This document shows positions 27,191-36,106 of a DNA stretch of 64,000 nucleotides, in pieces (positions within the stretch are counted from its first letter, which is position 1; the number at the start of each line of letters is the position of its first letter). The position numbers and the translations under genes are program-made. Location: NCBI RefSeq assembly GCF_001610895.1, contig NZ_CP011273.1, positions 1,364,001-1,428,000 of the forward strand. The letters are read 5' to 3'. The notes beneath the pieces are model-generated. The model was not told the DNA's origin, ran no database searches, and saw only the letters and a program-made list of their open reading frames with translations. The DNA is from Planctomyces sp. SH-PL62. GTDB taxonomy: Bacteria; Planctomycetota; Planctomycetia; Isosphaerales; Isosphaeraceae.

Positions 27191-28365
27191 CCGGTCGCCC
27201 TGGCGATCTCCTTCGCCAAGTCGTCCAACCGCTCGGCGTAGACCTGGGTCACATCCATTTTGGCGTGGCCCAGGACCGCCTGGGAGGCTTCGAGGCCGTA
27301 GAGCCGCCGGATCCTCGTCGCGGCCGCGTGGCGGAGTTGGAGAGGCGACCAGCGATGTCTCGACCGCCATGCCTTCAGGTCGCGACGCTGGGCTTCCGTT
27401 CGCTTCGAGGTCGGGACCGCGTCGAGCTCCGGGTGGGGGGGCGCCCGGTCGCAGGCCCGGACGATCGCCTGGCGGTAGCTCCGGCGGTCGTAGGTCTGGC
27501 TCACGTTGCGTCGTCCGGCTGACTCGCGGGGATCGAACACGAAGCCCTCCCCGGCCGCCGCGAGGAAGGGCTCCAGGACCTGGGCCGCCTTGGGACCGAT
27601 CGGGATCATCCGGGCCCGCAGGTCCTCGTGGTGGTCGGTCTTGCATCGCCCCGGCCGGTACACCCAGGGCTCGACGCTCCGGTCGATCTCAGCGGCCCGC
27701 ATGGAGAGGACCTCGCCGACTCGGCAGCCGGTCAAGAACTGGAACTCGACCATCGCCGCGACGGCGGCCGGCATGAAGGGCAGGGCGGCCCGCATGCGAT
27801 CCTCTGAGACGGGGCCGACGCCACGCGACTCGGGGGCCGTGGTCCGATTCTTCGCCAACGGCGCGAGCATCCCCAGCTCGCCGACCGTCGCGGCCGGGAC
27901 CAACTCCTGCGAGGCCGCCCACCGCCAGGCTCGGCGGATCCGGTTTACCCGGGAGTTGACGACCTCCCGGGAGAGCCCGGAGTCGACCATCACCGCACGG
28001 ACGGCCTCGAGTTTTCGAACTCCGAACTCGACCGCCGGAGTCGCCTCATAGAGCCGTCGTACCGGCCCCAGGGCGTCGGCCATGTTGCGGGCCTCCCCCG
28101 TAGGTTCCCCCGTCAGCGCCCGGTAGTACTGGATCGCATGCACCATGTAGGCAGCGATGACCTCGGCGACGCTGGCACCCGACGCGACAGGGGCGGGCCG
28201 CTTGTCGCGGGCGAGCCATTCGGCGACGAAGCGTTCGTAGGCCTGGGCGGCCTCTCGCGTTCCGTGCTTGCCGAGGTAGTGGGCGCGGCCGTCGACCTGG
28301 ACGTAGGCGCGGCCCGAGGCCTTGTGGCGGCGGAGGGATAGAATGCGGTTCACGACGCGCGGCAT
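27187..28365 (-). CDS. tyrosine-type site-specific integrase
   Basis: A 392-residue phage-type integrase. The C-terminal catalytic domain shows TGCRVGEVLSMR (first Arg), SPLQLRHAAATRIR (second Arg with His), and VLGHAKMDVTQVYAE (His and nucleophilic Tyr). The position usually His in the HxxR box is Leu here (PLQLR). The N-terminal part has an arm-binding region and a SAM-like core domain. The ATG at 28365 has GGAGG at good spacing. It lies between an 18-bp palindrome and the DUF1580-like gene, 117 bases from the tRNA-Gly gene it presumably targets, and converges with the excisionase-like gene. Confidence 0.9.
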   Translation of the reverse strand: MPRVVNRILSLRRHKASGRAYVQVDGRAHYLGKHGTREAAQAYERFVAEWLARDKRPAPVASGASVAEVIAAYMVHAIQYYRALTGEPTGEARNMADALGPVRRLYEATPAVEFGVRKLEAVRAVMVDSGLSREVVNSRVNRIRRAWRWAASQELVPAATVGELGMLAPLAKNRTTAPESRGVGPVSEDRMRAALPFMPAAVAAMVEFQFLTGCRVGEVLSMRAAEIDRSVEPWVYRPGRCKTDHHEDLRARMIPIGPKAAQVLEPFLAAAGEGFVFDPRESAGRRNVSQTYDRRSYRQAIVRACDRAPPHPELDAVPTSKRTEAQRRDLKAWRSRHRWSPLQLRHAAATRIRRLYGLEASQAVLGHAKMDVTQVYAERLDDLAKEIARATG

Positions 28366-28383
28366 GGCGGCCTCCGAGCTTAT

Positions 28384-28401
28384 CCCCGTCAATTGACGGG
28401 G
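28384..28401. promoter_or_regulatory. perfect 18-bp palindrome between integrase and tRNA-Gly
   Basis: CCCCGTCAATTGACGGGG reads the same on both strands and lies 18 bases upstream of the integrase start codon. It could be an operator for the integrase gene or an accessory binding site near the attachment site. Confidence 0.5.
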
Positions 28402-28479
28402 TTACCGCTTCGGTCTTGAGACCGCTCGCCGGGACGCCCGACGGTACGTAAATCACACGTTCGGCAGGACTTGCGTTGC

Positions 28480-28553
<74 letters not shown>

Positions 28554-28604
28554 GATCTACGAGTAGACATCGTCTCCGTATCGCCTCTCGTACGAGACGC
28601 TGGG

Positions 28605-28633
28605 ATCATATCAGCCTCCCTGGTGTAGGGCAA
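28605..28633 (-). promoter_or_regulatory. sigma70-type promoter of tRNA-Gly
   Basis: On the minus strand TTGCCC (28633-28628), a 17-base spacer and TATGAT (28610-28605) form a near-consensus promoter. Transcription would start about 45 bases before the mature tRNA end. Confidence 0.65.
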
Positions 28634-28883
28634 TGGGTTGCTTGGTGGGAAGTGAGAGATTTCCGGCGTCTCGACCGAATCGGAGGCTTACTACTTACTA
28701 CGCGGTGGGGCGGGGGCGACGTCGGGGGCGGACCTGGCGAATGTCTGGGGGCTTCCAACTCCAATTGCCGCCTCTTGCCGATCATGGTATGAGTACAGCC
28801 CCTCGACGCTCTGGCGGCCACGACACGACGTCGCTAAAGCATGGATGCTCGTCGGGATTCCTGTCTCATGGGCGCGGGTCGAC

Positions 28884-31130
28884 ATGAAGAACTTCGTTCG
28901 CCTGGTGAGGTTCGCCTGGCCTTATCGCTATCGATTCGGGATCTCCGTCGCCTGCGCGTTGATGGTCGCGTTGTTGGCGTTCATGGAGTTGGGGGCCGTC
29001 CTCCCGCTCCTCAAGATCCTCATCAACAACGACAATCCGCAGCGATGGATCTCGACCAAGATCGATTCGATCGCCGAGGACATCGAGCGGCTCGCGGCCC
29101 AGCGGGAAGAGTTGGAGCGAGTCGAGCGGGCTTTCGCGGCGGGGGGCAACCTCTCCGCGCCCTTGAGCGTCCGATTCCAGGAGCTGGAGAAGGTCAAGAA
29201 GGACATCCAGACGGAGTTGGAGTCTCGCGAGCGCCGCGTCGCCCTTCCAGACCAGCCTGGGGCTTCCTCGCAGGTCCTGGTCGAGGAGACGGGCAAGATC
29301 CAACTGCTCAAGCGAGAGCAGCGGATCATCGAGGCTCGCTGGAGCGAGCTCAGCCAGGGGAGTCGTTGGCTGCACGAGTCCGACCGTAGGGCGCTCGACC
29401 GCCGTGTGGCGGCGATCGACCGAGAGCGAAAGAACGAGGAATGGTGGCAGAAGTTGTACCAGGGCGTGAAGCCCACGGTCTATGAATACCTGCCTTCGGA
29501 CCAGTTCCGCACCCTGGGCATGTTGATGGGCCTGGTGCTGATCGGGGTGATGATCAAGGGGTGTTTCACCTTCTGTCAGGAAGTTTTGGTGGCCGACGTG
29601 ATGCAGCGCACGCTGTTCGACGTCCGCAACCTGTTCTTCCGAAGGACGACGAATCTGGACCTCGCGAGCTTCTCGGAGCAGGGTTCGTCGGACCTGATGG
29701 CCCGGTTCACCAACGACATGGACTGGTTCGGCCAGGGGCTCAACACCATCCTGAGCAAGCTGATCCGCGAGCCGCTGCGGGCGGTGATCTGCATGTCGGG
29801 GGCGTTCTGGTTCAACTGGAGGCTCACCTGCCTGACGCTCGTCGTCGTGCCGATTTCGGCCTATACGACCTACCGGGTCGGCCGAGTGATGAAGCGGGCC
29901 GTGCGGCGGTCGCTGGAGAGCATGTCGTCGATCTACAAGATCCTCCAGGAGACGTTCCAGGGGATCAAGGTCGTCAAGGCGTTCGGCATGGAGCGGGTGG
30001 AGCGCCGGCGGTTCTTCCTGGAGACGAAGAACTTCTACAAGAAGAGCATCCGGGTCGCGATGATCGACTCGATGTCCGACCCTGTGCTGGAGCTGCTGAC
30101 GCTGATCACGGTGGCGATCGCGCTGCTCTCCGGGTCTTACCTGGTGCTGAAGCAATCGATGTTCCTGGAGATCGGCCCGTTCAAGCTCCAGTTAGCGTCG
30201 GAAGTGATGGCGATCGAGGACCTGCTGACGCTCTACGCGATCATGGCGGGGGTCTCTGATCCGATCCGGAAGCTGTCCAACGTCCACTCCAAGCTCCAGC
30301 GGGCCGCCGCGGCGTCCGACCGCATCTGCGCCCTGATGGATCGCGAGCCCCAGGTCGCCGAGTCGCCCCAGGCGGTCCTGTCGCCGGCGCACCGGCGGAC
30401 CATCGAGTTCGACGGAGTCCATTTCTCCTACCCGGGACGCGACTCCCTGCTGCAAGGCATCACCCTGACCGTCCATCACGGCGAGACCGTCGCGCTCGTC
30501 GGTCCCAACGGCTGCGGGAAGTCGACCCTGATGAACCTGCTCCCGAGGTTCTGGGACGTCGACTCGGGCGCGATCCGGATCGACGGCGTGGACGTCCGCG
30601 AGATCCGCGGTCGGAGCCTGCGGCGGATGATCGGCATCGTCCCGCAAGAGACGATCCTGTTCCAGGACTCGATCGCCCGGAACATCGCATACGGCGATCC
30701 GGGGGCGAACCGAGACGCCATCGTCAAGGCGGCCGAGCGTTCCTACGCCCACCAGTTCATCATGACGCTGCCGGACGGCTACGACACCGTCATTGGCGAA
30801 CGCGGGCACGGACTCTCCGGAGGCCAGCGTCAGCGGATCGCCCTGGCTCGGGCCATGCTCCGCGACCCCTCCATCCTGATCCTCGACGAGGCCACGAGCG
30901 CCGTGGACATCCAGGACGAGGCCCTGATCCGCAAGGCCATCGAGGAGTTTTCCAGGGGCCGGACGACGTTCCTGATCTCCCACAGCATGGGGACGATCCA
31001 GTTCGCCGACCGCATCGTCCTGATCGACGACGGCCGGATCGCCGCCGTCGGCACCGACCAGGAACTCAAGCGATCGAGCCCCCTCTATCGACGGCTCCAC
31101 GACATCCACTATCACCGCGAGAGCGCCTGA
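28884..31130 (+). CDS. ABC exporter (transmembrane plus ATPase half-transporter) with coiled-coil insert
   Basis: A 748-residue MsbA/lipid-exporter-like half transporter. The ATPase domain has GPNGCGKST (Walker A, about 541), LSGGQRQR (about 643), ILILDEATS (Walker B, about 664) and a following ISHS switch. The membrane domain begins with a helix near residue 15-40, but between the first two helices there is a long charged segment (about residues 55-200: KIDSIAEDIERLAAQREELE, LEKVKKDIQTELESRER) predicted as coiled coil. It functions as a homodimer in related transporters; the substrate is unknown. ATG 28884 was chosen because the protein family starts here; a GTG or ATG further upstream is possible. 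It lies just outside the island. Confidence 0.9.
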   Translation: MKNFVRLVRFAWPYRYRFGISVACALMVALLAFMELGAVLPLLKILINNDNPQRWISTKIDSIAEDIERLAAQREELERVERAFAAGGNLSAPLSVRFQELEKVKKDIQTELESRERRVALPDQPGASSQVLVEETGKIQLLKREQRIIEARWSELSQGSRWLHESDRRALDRRVAAIDRERKNEEWWQKLYQGVKPTVYEYLPSDQFRTLGMLMGLVLIGVMIKGCFTFCQEVLVADVMQRTLFDVRNLFFRRTTNLDLASFSEQGSSDLMARFTNDMDWFGQGLNTILSKLIREPLRAVICMSGAFWFNWRLTCLTLVVVPISAYTTYRVGRVMKRAVRRSLESMSSIYKILQETFQGIKVVKAFGMERVERRRFFLETKNFYKKSIRVAMIDSMSDPVLELLTLITVAIALLSGSYLVLKQSMFLEIGPFKLQLASEVMAIEDLLTLYAIMAGVSDPIRKLSNVHSKLQRAAAASDRICALMDREPQVAESPQAVLSPAHRRTIEFDGVHFSYPGRDSLLQGITLTVHHGETVALVGPNGCGKSTLMNLLPRFWDVDSGAIRIDGVDVREIRGRSLRRMIGIVPQETILFQDSIARNIAYGDPGANRDAIVKAAERSYAHQFIMTLPDGYDTVIGERGHGLSGGQRQRIALARAMLRDPSILILDEATSAVDIQDEALIRKAIEEFSRGRTTFLISHSMGTIQFADRIVLIDDGRIAAVGTDQELKRSSPLYRRLHDIHYHRESA

Positions 31131-31138
31131 GCCGATTG

Positions 31139-31160
31139 TAGGGCCGGGGCCTGGGCCCTA
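31139..31160 (+). terminator. hairpin after the ABC transporter gene
   Basis: TAGGGCC (31139-31145) pairs with GGCCCTA (31154-31160). It starts nine bases after the stop codon but lacks a T-run, so terminator function is tentative. Confidence 0.35.
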
Positions 31161-31185
31161 GCCGAAAACTCGGGCCGGCGGCCTC

Positions 31186-31214
31186 TTGCCAAGGCCCCGG
31201 TCCTCAGATAGTAT
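31186..31214 (+). promoter_or_regulatory. sigma70-type promoter of tRNA-Arg
   Basis: TTGCCA (31186-31191), a 17-base spacer and TAGTAT (31209-31214) precede tRNA-Arg by 25 bases. The same TTGCC(C/A)-N17 arrangement precedes tRNA-Gly. Confidence 0.6.
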
Positions 31215-31238
31215 AGGCCCGTACGAAACACACCCCAC

Positions 31239-31312
<74 letters not shown>

Positions 31313-31555
31313 CTTTCAAAAGTCGGCGGCGATCTCGGGATTCGGGCTCATCCGGTCCCTTCGTCGGACGGCAAACTCCTCAACGCCACCCCGCTGTCGG
31401 TTGGCCTGGTAAGTGGCCTCGTATCACGGGCGATGGCTCAAGGAACAGACGATCCTCATGGGCTCCGTTCCCGATTCCCCGGGGCGGCCCATTCTGCCGC
31501 GAAGCGGTAGCCGCCCCCCCCCTCGGTCCGGATTAACGGAAAGACTTCGGAGCGT

Positions 31556-31701
31556 CGCCTAGCTTGCGGCGGAGGCCGACGACGATTGCCCGGAGGTCTT
31601 AAGCCTCTTTCGAGGCTTGCGGAGCCCAGACCTCCCTGCTGACGCTCCGCCCCGTCGGGGGAACCGGGCCGCCTGGCGATTACGCAGAGTGCCCCTAGGC
31701 G
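31556..31701 (+). ncRNA. candidate structured RNA upstream of the C1 operon
   Basis: Nested complementary segments form a three-way layout. P1: CGCCTAG (31556-31562) with CTAGGCG (31695-31701). P2: GGCGGAG (31568-31574) with CTCCGCC (31645-31651). P3: GGAGGTCT (31592-31599) with AGACCTCC (31628-31635). P4: AAGCCTC (31601-31607) with GAGGCTT (31612-31618). P5: GGGC (31666-31669) with GCCC (31691-31694), enclosing GCG/CGC. P5 ends exactly where the P1 3' strand begins. It resembles no riboswitch class I can name. It lies 235 bases before fhcB, so it may be a leader element or an independent small RNA. Found by eye; not statistically tested. Confidence 0.45.
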
Positions 31702-31936
31702 TCTCGACCGGTGGGAGGACGTTCGCATCGCGGGATCGATCTCGTCGGGCGCACGCCGCCGCTGCTCCTGTGCGAGAGTCGGACCTGGAGACGGGACGTT
31801 AGGAATCCGTCCAGAGGCTCGCGCCGGTGAGTCGGATCGTGCTGGGCTCGGGGGAGGGAATGGGGCACCGTCCAGTTGCGTCCGCGGGCCCCGTCCCCGA
31901 TCATGGGGCCGATCGACGGGACGTGGGAGGTGGGCG

Positions 31937-33322
31937 ATGCCCAACGACGAAAAGCCGAGGAGTTTCGAAGACGGCGATGCGCGGGCGAAGCCCGAGACGC
32001 CCTCGGCTTATACCTGTACGCTTTGCGGGTGCCTGTGCGACGACCTGAGCCTCGTCGTCGCCGAGGACCGGGTGATCGAGGCCGTTTCAGCCTGCGACCT
32101 GGCCCGCCCCCGTCTCATCGGGCTGCGGACGACCCCGCTCGCGACCCCTTCGGCGCGAATCCAGGGGCGCGACGCGGATGCGGAGGCGGTGGTCGAGGCG
32201 GCCCGGATCCTCGTCGGCGCGAAGGCGCCAGCGATCATCGGCCTCGGGCGGTCGACGAACGAGACCGCCCGCAAGGCGGTCGCCCTGGCGGACCGGATCG
32301 GCGCGACGATCGAGGTCGGCGACGCGACGTCGGCCTGGCCACGGATCGCGGCCATGCAGCGCGTCGGGAGCATCGGGGCGACGCTCGGCGAGGTCAAGAA
32401 TCGCGCGGACGTGGTCGTCTTCTGGGCCTCGGATCCCGTGACGACCCACCCGCGACACCTCGAACGCTATTCCGTCGAGCCGACGGGCCGATTCGTCCCG
32501 GAGGGGAGGGGAGGGCGCCGGGTCGCGGTGGTCGACGCCACGACGACGCCGACGGCCCGGCTCGCCGACGTCTTCCTCCAGGTCAGACCGGAGGTCGAGT
32601 TGAACGTCTTGCTCGTCCTGCGGGCGCTGGTGCGGGAGACGGCGCTCGACGCGAAGCGGGTCGAGCACGCGACCGGATGCTCGCTCGCCGCGCTGCAAGC
32701 CTTCGCGGAAATGCTCCAGGGAGCCCGCTACGGGGCGTGGTTCACCGGGGCCTTCGCCGGCCGAGGGCCGATCGCGGAGGTCGAGGCGCGGCACCAGGCC
32801 GTGACCGGGCTGGTGCGCGACCTGAACCGGACGACGCGGTTCGCGGCCCTGGGGTTGGGCGAGGCGGGAAACGCGCACGGCGCAGAATCGGCGCTCGCCT
32901 GGCAATCTGGGTTCGCTCCCGGCGTGGACTTCGGCGCGGGCTTCCCGGAGTCGCTGCCGGGGGAGTCGTCGGCGGCCGTGCGACTGAGACGCGGCGATTT
33001 CGACTGCGCGATCGTCGTCGGCGGTTCGGCGATCGATTCCATGCCGGGAGACGCGCGAGCCCGCCTCGCGGACAGGCCCTGGATCTTCCTCGGCGACCGC
33101 GAGCACGAGGCGTTCGACCTAGCCACGATCGCGCTCCCCGCGACGACGCCGGGGATCGACGAGTCCGGGACTTTCACGCGAGTCGACGGCGTGACGCTGC
33201 CGATCCGGAGCTTGCGGCCCGCTTCCTCGCCGAGCGAGGGGGATTGGCTGGTCGCGTTGAAAGAGGCCGTCGAACGACTCACGTCGGAATCGGCCGCTCC
33301 GGAGGGGGAGGCGGGATCATGA
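31937..33322 (+). CDS. fhcB: formyltransferase/hydrolase complex subunit B
   Basis: 461 residues related to FwdB of methanogens. The N-terminal CTLCGCLCDDL (Cys 27, 30, 32, 34) resembles the [4Fe-4S] site. In methanogen FwdB the molybdenum or tungsten ligand is a Cys or selenocysteine in the TLGE-KNRAD region; here that phrase reads SIGATLGEVKNRAD with Ala at about residue 148. This fits the bacterial Fhc complex, which hydrolyses formylmethanofuran to formate without redox chemistry. It starts at an ATG with GGGAGG upstream and overlaps fhcA by ATGA, indicating translational coupling. Confidence 0.92.
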   Translation: MPNDEKPRSFEDGDARAKPETPSAYTCTLCGCLCDDLSLVVAEDRVIEAVSACDLARPRLIGLRTTPLATPSARIQGRDADAEAVVEAARILVGAKAPAIIGLGRSTNETARKAVALADRIGATIEVGDATSAWPRIAAMQRVGSIGATLGEVKNRADVVVFWASDPVTTHPRHLERYSVEPTGRFVPEGRGGRRVAVVDATTTPTARLADVFLQVRPEVELNVLLVLRALVRETALDAKRVEHATGCSLAALQAFAEMLQGARYGAWFTGAFAGRGPIAEVEARHQAVTGLVRDLNRTTRFAALGLGEAGNAHGAESALAWQSGFAPGVDFGAGFPESLPGESSAAVRLRRGDFDCAIVVGGSAIDSMPGDARARLADRPWIFLGDREHEAFDLATIALPATTPGIDESGTFTRVDGVTLPIRSLRPASSPSEGDWLVALKEAVERLTSESAAPEGEAGS

Positions 33323-34983
33323 GCAGCCTGTGCATCGCAGGCGGACGCGTCGTCGACCCGGCGAACGGCGTCGAAGACCGCGTCGGGGACCTCTGGGTTC
33401 GTGACGGCCGTATCGTCGCGGCGCCGGCCGATCCGGACGCTCGGGCGGATCGGACGATCGACGCGAGGGGATACGTCGTCATGCCGGGGGGGGTGGACGT
33501 CCACTCCCACATCGCCGGCTCGAAGGTCAACGCCGCGCGGATCATGCGGCCGGAAGAGCGCCGCGACGAGGACCGCGTCATGCGGCGATGGCGGGACTTC
33601 CGATCGGGAACGATCGGCAGCGTCCCCAGTTCGTTCACGACGGGCTACCAGTATGCAGGGCTGGGCTACACGACGGCCGTCGACGCGGCGATCCCGCCGC
33701 TGGGCGCGCGTCACGCCCACGCCGAGTTCGGCGACGTACCGCTGGTCGACAAGGCTATGCTCATCCTGATGGGGAACAACCACGCGATCCTCGACGCCGT
33801 CCGCGAGGGCGACTTCGCGCGGGTCGAACGGACCGTGGCCTGGCTGCTGGACTCCTCGAAAGGTTTCGGCGTCAAGGCGGTGAACCCAGGCGGGGTGGAG
33901 CAGTGGAAGCAGGGGGGGGGCCGGATCGCCGGCTGGGACGACCGGGTCGACCACTTCGACGTGAGCCCCCGCCAGATCGTCGTCGCGCTGGCGAAGGCCG
34001 TCGACTCCCTGGGGCTGCCGCACCCCTTGCATTTCCACGGGCTGAACCTGGGCCTCCCCGGCAACTGGGCGCACGCTCTGGAAGGGATGCAGGCCCTCGA
34101 CGGACTGCGATTCCACCTGGCGCACGTCCAGTTCCACAGCTACGGCGGCTCGCCCGACCACCCCGAGGACATCGACGCCAAGGTCGAGCCGCTGGCGGAT
34201 TATGTGAACACCCACGAGGGTGTCACGGTCGACGTCGGCCAGGTGATGTTCGGCGAGACGACCAGCATGACGGCCGACGGCCCCACCGGACACTATCTGG
34301 CGAACCTCCTGGGCCGGAAGTGGTACAACCACGACGTCGAACAGGAGGACGGCTGCGGCGTTTCGCCCATCGAGTACCAGGACAAGAATTTCATCCACGC
34401 GCTCCAGTGGGCGATCGGCCTGGAGTGGTTCCTCCGGGTCGAGGACCCCTGGCGGGTGGCGATGTCGACCGACCATCCCAACGGGGCTTCGTTCCGCTCT
34501 TACCCGGAAGTCATCGCCCTCCTGATGGACAAGAACTTGCGGGACGAGACCCTGGCCCGGCTCCCGGAGCGGGTCAGGGCGAGGAGCGGGCTGGGCGACC
34601 TCTCGCGCGAATACACGCTGGCCGAGATCGCCGTCGTCACCCGCGCCGGGCCGGCCCGCATCCTCGGCCTGTCGCACAAGGGCCACCTCGGGATCGGGGC
34701 CGATGCCGACGTGACGATCTACGCTCCCGACGACGACCGCCGCCGGATGTTCGCCCTGCCTCGATGGGTGGTCAAGGGGGGCGAGGTCGTCGTCGACGAC
34801 GGCGAGCTTCGGTCCGCCCCCGGCGGGCGGACGCTCTTCTCCGCGCTGGACGTCGACCCCGAGACCCGGGCCGACCTGGAGCGAAGGCTGGCGGAGGAGG
34901 CGTCGTTCCATCCGGCGAACTTTCGCCTGAGCGTCGACGACCTGGCCGGACCTCACGCCGTCTCCCGGCCGAAGCCGGGCTGA
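33319..34983 (+). CDS. fhcA: formyltransferase/hydrolase complex subunit A
   Basis: 554 residues, amidohydrolase fold. Visible metal-binding elements: DVHSHIAG (HxH near residue 57), GVKAVNPGG with the likely carboxylated Lys near 184, LHFHGLNLG, HLAHVQFHSYGG, and MSTDHPNG with the catalytic Asp near 385. FhcA hydrolyses N-formylmethanofuran to formate and methanofuran in the bacterial H4MPT pathway. The ATG at 33319 overlaps the fhcB stop and has GGAGG upstream. The frame is also open upstream, but that extension is the shadow of fhcB. Confidence 0.93.
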   Translation: MSSLCIAGGRVVDPANGVEDRVGDLWVRDGRIVAAPADPDARADRTIDARGYVVMPGGVDVHSHIAGSKVNAARIMRPEERRDEDRVMRRWRDFRSGTIGSVPSSFTTGYQYAGLGYTTAVDAAIPPLGARHAHAEFGDVPLVDKAMLILMGNNHAILDAVREGDFARVERTVAWLLDSSKGFGVKAVNPGGVEQWKQGGGRIAGWDDRVDHFDVSPRQIVVALAKAVDSLGLPHPLHFHGLNLGLPGNWAHALEGMQALDGLRFHLAHVQFHSYGGSPDHPEDIDAKVEPLADYVNTHEGVTVDVGQVMFGETTSMTADGPTGHYLANLLGRKWYNHDVEQEDGCGVSPIEYQDKNFIHALQWAIGLEWFLRVEDPWRVAMSTDHPNGASFRSYPEVIALLMDKNLRDETLARLPERVRARSGLGDLSREYTLAEIAVVTRAGPARILGLSHKGHLGIGADADVTIYAPDDDRRRMFALPRWVVKGGEVVVDDGELRSAPGGRTLFSALDVDPETRADLERRLAEEASFHPANFRLSVDDLAGPHAVSRPKPG

Positions 34984-35019
34984 TCCACGCCCCGACCTGG
35001 GTCTTGCGAGAACGCGACG

Positions 35020-35916
35020 ATGTTGCTGGACGGCGTCTTGATCGTGGATACGTTCGCGGAGGCGTTCCCGATGACCGCCGCGCGGGCCATCGTGACGGCC
35101 GACTCGACCCGCTGGGCCGAGATCGCGGGCCGGACGATCTCGGGATACGCGACGAGCGTCATCGGCTGCGACGCCGAGGTGGCCGTTGAGCGGCGGCTCT
35201 CCCCCAGGGAGACCCCCGACGGCCGTCCCGGCGTCAGCGTCCTGGCCTTCGCCTTCAGCCGCGAGGCTCTGGAAAAGGCCCTGGTAAACCGAGTCGGCCA
35301 GTGCGTGATGACCTGTCCGACGACCGCCTGCTACAACGGGCTGCCCGTGGGCGAGAAGTCGATCGTCGTCGGCGGCCGGCTCCGCTACTTCGGCGACGGC
35401 TGGCAGATCTCCAAACGTCTGGCCGGGCGGCGTTACTGGCGGCTTCCGGTGATGGACGGCGAGTTCGTCTGCGAGGAGGCCTTCGGCACCGTGAAGGGGG
35501 TCGCCGGCGGCAACCTCATCCTCCTGGGGACCGACCCTGCTGGCGTGCTGGCCGCCGCCGAGGAAGCCGTGACGGTCATGCGGACGGTCGAGGGGGTGAT
35601 CCTGCCCTTTCCGGGGGGGATCGCGCGGTCCGGATCGAAGGTCGGGAGCAAGTACAAGGCCCTCCGCGCCAGCACCAACACCGCCTACGCGCCCGGCCTT
35701 CGGGGGTTGGTCCCGACCGACCTGCCGGCCGACGTGCGGTGCGCCTATGAGATCGTCATCGACGGCCTGACCCTGGAGGCCGTCGAGCGGGCCACGGCCG
35801 AGGGACTCCGGGCCGGGGCCCGCGCGTCCCGGGGCGTGGTCGCGGCGACGGCGGGGAACTACGGCGGGAAGCTCGGGCCGTTCCACATCCGGCTGCACGA
35901 CGTTTTGAAGCGCTGA
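35020..35916 (+). CDS. fhcD: formylmethanofuran:tetrahydromethanopterin formyltransferase
   Basis: 298 residues homologous to archaeal Ftr. It transfers the formyl group between H4MPT and methanofuran; in bacteria it is the D subunit of the Fhc complex. Recognisable segments: DTFAEAFPM near residue 10, GRTISGYATSVIGCDAE, GVILPFPGGIARSGSKVGSK and TNTAYAPGL. The usual length is about 300 residues, so it is complete. It follows fhcA after 36 bases. Confidence 0.93.
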   Translation: MLLDGVLIVDTFAEAFPMTAARAIVTADSTRWAEIAGRTISGYATSVIGCDAEVAVERRLSPRETPDGRPGVSVLAFAFSREALEKALVNRVGQCVMTCPTTACYNGLPVGEKSIVVGGRLRYFGDGWQISKRLAGRRYWRLPVMDGEFVCEEAFGTVKGVAGGNLILLGTDPAGVLAAAEEAVTVMRTVEGVILPFPGGIARSGSKVGSKYKALRASTNTAYAPGLRGLVPTDLPADVRCAYEIVIDGLTLEAVERATAEGLRAGARASRGVVAATAGNYGGKLGPFHIRLHDVLKR

Positions 35917-36106
35917 GCGACCCGGACGAAATCCGGCCGCGGCCGGGGGCGGTTTCCCGCAAGAAGGGGGGAATCCCGGCGAATAGACGCGTGCCATGGT
36001 TTATCGTGTTCATGGCGTCGGGGACGAAGCGGTCACGACCGGCGCGTCGTCCCCGGAAGTAGGGCTCGATCGCGTCCGCGTGTCGTGGAGAAAAGGGGTC
36101 CCCATC

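Noticed and set aside
31556-31701. Cobalamin, THF or c-di-GMP riboswitch, RNase P RNA or SRP RNA
   Set aside because: None of their conserved sequence boxes could be found; only a generic structure is claimed.
31456-31944. 162-codon minus-strand frame upstream of fhcB
   Set aside because: Pro/Arg-rich without similarity, and it coincides with the candidate structured RNA.
31876-33318. Extension of fhcA upstream into a 1035-residue protein
   Set aside because: The upstream part is the second frame of fhcB; the fhcA family starts at the ATG overlapping the fhcB stop.
32728-35997. 1089-codon open frame on the minus strand opposite fhcB, fhcA and fhcD
   Set aside because: It is the high-GC shadow of three well-supported genes, is rich in Arg, Pro and Gly, and resembles no family.
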